A stretch of DNA of 64,000 nt, from positions 186,001-250,000 of the forward strand of contig CP047918.1 in NCBI GenBank assembly GCA_010202265.1, given 5' to 3'. Of this stretch, positions 60,054-64,000 are shown piece by piece (the first letter of the stretch is position 1; each line of letters opens with the position of its first letter). Made by a program: the position numbers and the translations under genes. This stretch comes from Candidatus Saccharibacteria bacterium oral taxon 955 (GTDB lineage Bacteria; Patescibacteriota; Saccharimonadia; Saccharimonadales; Saccharimonadaceae). Below the pieces are notes generated by a model, which was given only the letters and a program-made list of their open reading frames with translations, did no database searches and was not told where the DNA came from.

Positions 60054-60404
60054 ATGTCATACGCAAGAACCACACAATTTAATAGCAGGCGCCAAACCAA
60101 CTGGTCTCGAAATCAGAATACAGTTGCTTTCGCCTCTGCTGTCAAGCTTGGTCCAATCACTCACACCGTATTGGTCGCTCTGATGCTCACTATTCTCGGA
60201 CTGATTTACCTCACGCAGGCGACCCGCGTATCGGGCTATGACTATGCGGCAAATGAAGTGTCCAACAAGATATCAAATCTGACAGAACAAAAGAACGACC
60301 TCGAAGTTGAAAATGCTCGACTAACTGCGCTACAATCAGTGAAGAACTCTAGTGTGGCTAAGAACATGGCGACCCCGACAGATACTCGTTCTGTCAGTGA
60401 ATAA
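60054..60404 (+). CDS. ftsL: FtsL/FtsB-like division protein
   Basis: 116 aa. A short basic cytoplasmic part, one membrane helix (about 37-56), then an extracytoplasmic coiled coil (about 60-100) with SNKISNLTEQKNDLEVENARL. This single-pass plus coiled-coil layout and the place between rsmH and the division PBP match FtsL. Sequence conservation is low in this family, so the call rests on topology and position. Confidence 0.75.
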   Translation: MSYARTTQFNSRRQTNWSRNQNTVAFASAVKLGPITHTVLVALMLTILGLIYLTQATRVSGYDYAANEVSNKISNLTEQKNDLEVENARLTALQSVKNSSVAKNMATPTDTRSVSE

Positions 60405-60416
60405 CGTTTCCTCTCC

Positions 60417-62168
60417 ATGAAATTACATTTTTTTAGATTAAGTCGAGCGCAATATATTGCCATCATCACCGTTCTGCTGATGGCGCTTTTTGTGGTAAGG
60501 CTTTTTCATATCCAAGTAATTCAGCACGCTTTATATGTTGAACAGGCTGACAGTGAGCATATCAAGCAGTTTACACTTCATGCAAAGCGAGGCGAGATAT
60601 ATACGATGGATAGCGGAGTTCCGCATAAGTTGGTGATGAACGAGACAGTTTATACGGTGTGGGCTGACCCAACGATGATAGTTGATAAGCAGGCAGTGGT
60701 GACGGCAATCAATAAAATTGCCGGAGGAAACGCTCGGAATGACTTTGCAAAATACCTTGACGTTAAGAAATCGCGCTACCAGGTGCTTGCAACGAAAGTT
60801 TCACGCAAGCAGGCGCAGATGTTAAAAAAGGAGAATCTACCTGGTATTGGGTTTGATGCGGTTAGCCAAAGAGTCTATCCAGAGGGACAGCTAGCTAGTC
60901 AGGTGCTGGGTTTTGTGGATGCAGAGGGAAAGGGCAAATATGGATTTGAGCAGGCGAATGATGCAACGCTGCGTGGGGTAGACGGCATGCTCAAGACTGT
61001 GACTGACGTTCGTTCGGTGCCTTTGACGGTTTCTGACAAAAATATTAAAAAGCCAGCCGTTGACGGTAAGAACATGGTGCTGACGATTGACCGAAATGTA
61101 CAGGCAAGGGTAGAGCAGGCCCTTGCCGATGGGCTTGCTCGAAGCGGTGCAAAAAAAGCTAGTGCAATTGTCATGGATCCTCAAACGGGTAAGATATTGG
61201 CGATGGCAAATCTGCCAACTTATGACCCAGGTAAGCTAAACGAGATAAAGGATGAGGATCAAGTAAGTAATGACGTTATCACTCATCCATATGAAGTTGG
61301 TTCAGATGTAAAGACGTTTACGATGGCAATGGGCATTGATAAGGGGGTAATTACCCCAGGAACGACATACAACAATACTGACTCGATCCGTGTTGAGGAT
61401 ATAACGATCAAAAATGCTAGCCTTGGTCATACTGGTGATATTACAATGCAAAAGGCGCTTAATCTATCGTTAAACACCGGGGTCGTAACGGTAGCGCAAC
61501 TACTCGGCGACGGCTCTAGGATTACACGAGGTGCTCGTAATACGATCTATGATTATTTTTATAATCGTTTTCGTCTCGGTCAGGTAACGGGGGTGGAGCT
61601 CGCAAACGAGTCGGCTGGAGTCGTCATATCACCTGATCACGTACAGGGTAACGCGGTCCGCTACAGTAATATGGTGTTTGGCCAGGGAATGGATGTAACT
61701 ATGTTGCAAGTCGCCAGTGGCTTTAGTGCTATTGTCAATGGCGGTATCTATCACATGCCAACGGTTATTGCGGGGTCAATTGATCAAGATGGCCAATTCA
61801 AAGAGGCGCCATTGAAACGACAATTCCCAGGAGTTATATCGGCGTCATCATCTGCGACAATCCGCGAGATGGTCCACCAGGCGCATTATGCAACATACAA
61901 TCCGAAAGGAGACGGGTCGGAGCGATATCTCGTCGGAGGCAAAACTGGAACATCTCAGACCATAATCAACGGTAAATATGTTGATAATCAGACGGTCGGA
62001 ACGTATCTTGGTTATGGCGGTGAGAAAGGAGCGACTCCGTCTTATGTAGCTATGGTAGAGATATCTGCTCCTGGTAAAAACATGGGTGGTGGAGCCGACG
62101 CAAAGCCAATTTTCAATGAAATATCAAACTGGATGTTAGGCTACCTAAGGCTGACACCAAAAGAGTAA
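60417..62168 (+). CDS. ftsI: Class B penicillin-binding protein (FtsI-like transpeptidase)
   Basis: 583 aa. One membrane helix (about 12-34), a pedestal domain (about 40-215) with HAKRGEIYTMD, then the transpeptidase domain. The three active-site motifs are present: SxxK in PYEVGSDVKTFTMAMGIDKG, SxN in LNLSLNTGVV and KTG in VGGKTGTSQ. It cross-links septal peptidoglycan with the SEDS polymerase encoded at 63237. It follows the FtsL-like gene by 12 nt. Confidence 0.93.
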   Translation: MKLHFFRLSRAQYIAIITVLLMALFVVRLFHIQVIQHALYVEQADSEHIKQFTLHAKRGEIYTMDSGVPHKLVMNETVYTVWADPTMIVDKQAVVTAINKIAGGNARNDFAKYLDVKKSRYQVLATKVSRKQAQMLKKENLPGIGFDAVSQRVYPEGQLASQVLGFVDAEGKGKYGFEQANDATLRGVDGMLKTVTDVRSVPLTVSDKNIKKPAVDGKNMVLTIDRNVQARVEQALADGLARSGAKKASAIVMDPQTGKILAMANLPTYDPGKLNEIKDEDQVSNDVITHPYEVGSDVKTFTMAMGIDKGVITPGTTYNNTDSIRVEDITIKNASLGHTGDITMQKALNLSLNTGVVTVAQLLGDGSRITRGARNTIYDYFYNRFRLGQVTGVELANESAGVVISPDHVQGNAVRYSNMVFGQGMDVTMLQVASGFSAIVNGGIYHMPTVIAGSIDQDGQFKEAPLKRQFPGVISASSSATIREMVHQAHYATYNPKGDGSERYLVGGKTGTSQTIINGKYVDNQTVGTYLGYGGEKGATPSYVAMVEISAPGKNMGGGADAKPIFNEISNWMLGYLRLTPKE

Positions 62169-62175
62169 AAAGAGG

Positions 62176-62181
62176 TATAAT
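62176..62181 (+). promoter_or_regulatory. -10 box of mraY (TATAAT), leaderless spacing
   Basis: TATAAT ends 6 nt before ATG 62188 in a 19-nt gap inside the cluster, so mraY can be transcribed separately. Confidence 0.55.
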
Positions 62182-62187
62182 ACGGTT

Positions 62188-63234
62188 ATGGAACTTCCAC
62201 CCCACGCAGCGATTCACCATCTAACGACTGACCTTAATGCGACATTTATCTTGAGTATTGGTGCTTTTCTTTTGTCAATGGTGTTGACGCCAGTTTATAC
62301 ATATTTTGCTTACCGTTATAAGTTTTGGAAAAAACAGCGAAGTACTAGTACGCTGGGCGAAAAACTGCAGATATTTACTAAACTTCATCAGAATAAATTT
62401 ACTCGTAATATCCCGACGATGGCGGGTATTATTGGTGTTATTGCTATATCTGTCGTTACGCTTGGTTTTAACTGGGATCGAGCCCAGACGCAATTGCCGT
62501 TGGCTGCGCTGATCGGTGGCGCGGCTGTCGGGCTTCTTGACGACATAATCAATATCCGTGGGCAGGGTAAGGGTGTTGCTGGCCTTCGTTCTAGTCTAAA
62601 ATTTGTGATGATTATTCTGATGTCACTTGTTCTTGGCTGGTTCTTTTATGCAAAGCTTGGATATACGTCGATTCATGTACCGTTTGTGGGTGATTGGCAG
62701 GTTGGAGTGTGGATAATTGCTATTTTTGTACTAGTCGTTGTGTCGACTGGAAATGCGGTAAATATAAGCGACGGACTTGACGGGCTTGCCGGAGGGCTCC
62801 TGGCAGTTTCATTTTCGGTATTTGGTATGATCGCCCTTTTGCAAGGACATCTAAAGATCGCCGGTTTTTGTTTCACGGTAGTTGGCGCGCTGTTGAGCTA
62901 TCTTTGGTTTAATATTTATCCTGCGAGGTTCTTTATGGGTGACGTCGGTAGCTTTGCATTTGGGACGAGCCTTGGTGTAGTCGCCATGTTGACGAACACG
63001 CTCTTTCTGCTACCGATCATTGGCATGATTTTTGTGATTGAGGCGGGGTCAAGCTTGATCCAAATTACCGCAAAACGATTTTTTGGGAGAAAGATATTTA
63101 TCTCAGCGCCGATACATCATCACCTTGAGGCAAAGGGTTGGCCGGAAACAAAAGTAACTATGCGGTTTTGGGTGATTGCTTGTGTTGCTGGGTTTATTGG
63201 GTTGCTACTAGCACTTACTGGGGGGCACATCTAG
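62188..63234 (+). CDS. mraY: Phospho-MurNAc-pentapeptide transferase
   Basis: 348 aa, about ten membrane helices. It makes lipid I from UDP-MurNAc-pentapeptide and undecaprenyl phosphate. Family motifs are present: the first Asp pair in VGLLDDIINI, NAVNISDGLDGLAGG, RFFMGDVGSFAFG and PIHHHLEAKGWPETKV. The N-terminal region is somewhat atypical (no early KxGTPTMGG; instead NKFTRNIPTMAG). Confidence 0.95.
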   Translation: MELPPHAAIHHLTTDLNATFILSIGAFLLSMVLTPVYTYFAYRYKFWKKQRSTSTLGEKLQIFTKLHQNKFTRNIPTMAGIIGVIAISVVTLGFNWDRAQTQLPLAALIGGAAVGLLDDIINIRGQGKGVAGLRSSLKFVMIILMSLVLGWFFYAKLGYTSIHVPFVGDWQVGVWIIAIFVLVVVSTGNAVNISDGLDGLAGGLLAVSFSVFGMIALLQGHLKIAGFCFTVVGALLSYLWFNIYPARFFMGDVGSFAFGTSLGVVAMLTNTLFLLPIIGMIFVIEAGSSLIQITAKRFFGRKIFISAPIHHHLEAKGWPETKVTMRFWVIACVAGFIGLLLALTGGHI

Positions 63235-63236
63235 CT

Positions 63237-64000
63237 GTGAGTGTTGCGCGTCGACGAGATGGGCATTCAACTTTTTTGCAGGGCTCTACTGATGTCGCTA
63301 ATCAGCGTAGGCATCGACCTGATTATAGAATAGTTTTGTTTATGGGTATTCTCATGCTACTTGGCTTGGTCGTTATGTATGCGATCGGGCCAGAGCGAGC
63401 TAATCTTTTGAATCGAATTTATAACACAAATACCTATACTGAGAATTTTTTTGTGATCAAACAAGTGGTTAGCCTAGCAATAGCGCTTCTGGCATTTATT
63501 TTCATGTCAACTGTACCATTTACGAAACTCCGCAAATATGGCTTTCAGCTAGTATGCGTTGGTCTTGCGCTGTCATTTCTGTTGTTTTTGCTTGGTAATG
63601 TTGCGCACATCGTGCCGTCAACGCTCGGGGCATATCGGTGGTTCCAGGTGGGTAGCCTAAGCTTTCAGCCGGCAGAAGTTTTGAAGCTGTCGTTATTGAT
63701 TTATACGGCGGCATTTTTAGGTAAGCGATATTCTGAGGGCAAGATAGACGATAAGTCGGCAACTTTGTATCCTATTTTGGGTCTATCTGGTTTGGCATTA
63801 TTTATCGTAGTTGTTATCCAAAAAGACATGGGTACGGGGCTGGCAATTTTTTCGATGCTTGCAACGATGTTTATCGTTAGTACGATGAACTGGAAAATAT
63901 TATTGAAAATTGCAGTTGTATGTGTAGTGCTCGGCATAATTGCGCTTGTTACGTCACCACACCGTATGGAGAGATTGACGACTTTTATAGGTGGTGATAG
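63237..64000 (+). CDS. ftsW: FtsW/RodA SEDS glycosyltransferase, N-terminal part (partial)
   Basis: The frame from GTG 63237 stays open to the window end (254 codons). A basic cytoplasmic start of about 35 residues precedes membrane helices. SEDS motifs are seen: YRWFQVGSLSFQPAEVLKLS and VVIQKDMGTGLAIF with the catalytic-type Asp. SEDS proteins polymerise glycan strands with a class B PBP. It begins 2 nt after mraY, completing a PBP-mraY-ftsW order. FtsW rather than RodA is inferred from position. Confidence 0.88.
   Translation, partial: MSVARRRDGHSTFLQGSTDVANQRRHRPDYRIVLFMGILMLLGLVVMYAIGPERANLLNRIYNTNTYTENFFVIKQVVSLAIALLAFIFMSTVPFTKLRKYGFQLVCVGLALSFLLFLLGNVAHIVPSTLGAYRWFQVGSLSFQPAEVLKLSLLIYTAAFLGKRYSEGKIDDKSATLYPILGLSGLALFIVVVIQKDMGTGLAIFSMLATMFIVSTMNWKILLKIAVVCVVLGIIALVTSPHRMERLTTFIGGD

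Noticed and set aside
1..64000. tRNA, rRNA, tmRNA or RNase P RNA genes
   Set aside because: No T-loop GGTTCGA-type segment with matching stems, and none of the RNase P or tmRNA core motifs, were found by reading both strands.
1..64000. CRISPR arrays, complete insertion sequences or integrases
   Set aside because: No regularly spaced repeats other than the collagen units, no transposase or integrase motifs, and no terminal inverted repeats were seen, even around the mosaic region.

Overview
The window looks like part of the chromosome of a reduced, epibiotic Patescibacteria member, most likely Candidatus Saccharibacteria (TM7). Supporting signs are short versions of several enzymes (ProRS without an editing domain, a 333-aa MetK), a peptidoglycan/division gene set, a collagen-like surface protein, and no biosynthetic operons apart from a lone pyrD. 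TGA ends several intact genes and RF2 is present, so the code is standard, unlike Gracilibacteria/SR1. One gene with strongly actinobacterial composition fits an epibiont of Actinobacteria. The taxonomic call is inference.

Layout. 1-36.7 kb is a dense housekeeping segment, nearly all on the + strand: end of rseP, CPBP protease, proS, greA, a phosphoesterase, lysS, uppP, an ABC exporter, the collagen-like protein, serS, pyrD, a ribosome hibernation factor, secA, an M16 peptidase, murD, an HtpX-like protease, prfB, lemA with a TPM-domain gene, ftsEX followed by a CHAP hydrolase and CtpA, a response regulator, a coiled-coil protein, rpmA, a THUMP methyltransferase divergent from a flippase-like membrane protein, xseAB, a two-component pair and recO. 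36.7-47.5 kb is a mosaic, decaying accessory region. It holds a frameshifted glyS, an AT-rich unknown, a Nudix hydrolase, an AspA/AstE-like hydrolase, a broken histidine phosphatase, a GC-rich NAD(P)-binding gene, several gene stubs (one a second glyS 3' end), an AT-rich SAP-domain gene, a transglutaminase-like gene, a second class II LysRS, a class I LysRS and further remnants. 47.8-58.2 kb holds rnhA, a SAM-I riboswitch with metK, a Pif1-like helicase, an ABC exporter, an unknown with possible ADP-ribosyltransferase features, a DUF4868 (KwaB-like) gene, a family 1 glycosidase and yvcK. A 0.7-kb non-coding stretch with inverted DnaA boxes follows, then the dcw cluster (rsmH, a FtsL-like gene, a class B PBP, mraY, start of ftsW).

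Functional themes are envelope growth (uppP, murD, mraY, PBP, FtsW, and FtsEX with a CHAP hydrolase), protein synthesis and membrane proteolysis. The most general signal is promoter architecture: at least sixteen starts, two of them on now-broken genes, have a TATAAT-like -10 box only 6-8 nt before the start codon, and proS and lysS have 10 nt. This implies leaderless or nearly leaderless mRNAs, while genes inside operons or with longer leaders carry Shine-Dalgarno sequences. The other main results are three lysyl-tRNA synthetases of two unrelated classes in 42 kb, a glyS interrupted by a -1 shift exactly at a canonical slippery heptamer, and a shared palindromic -10 box driving two divergent genes.
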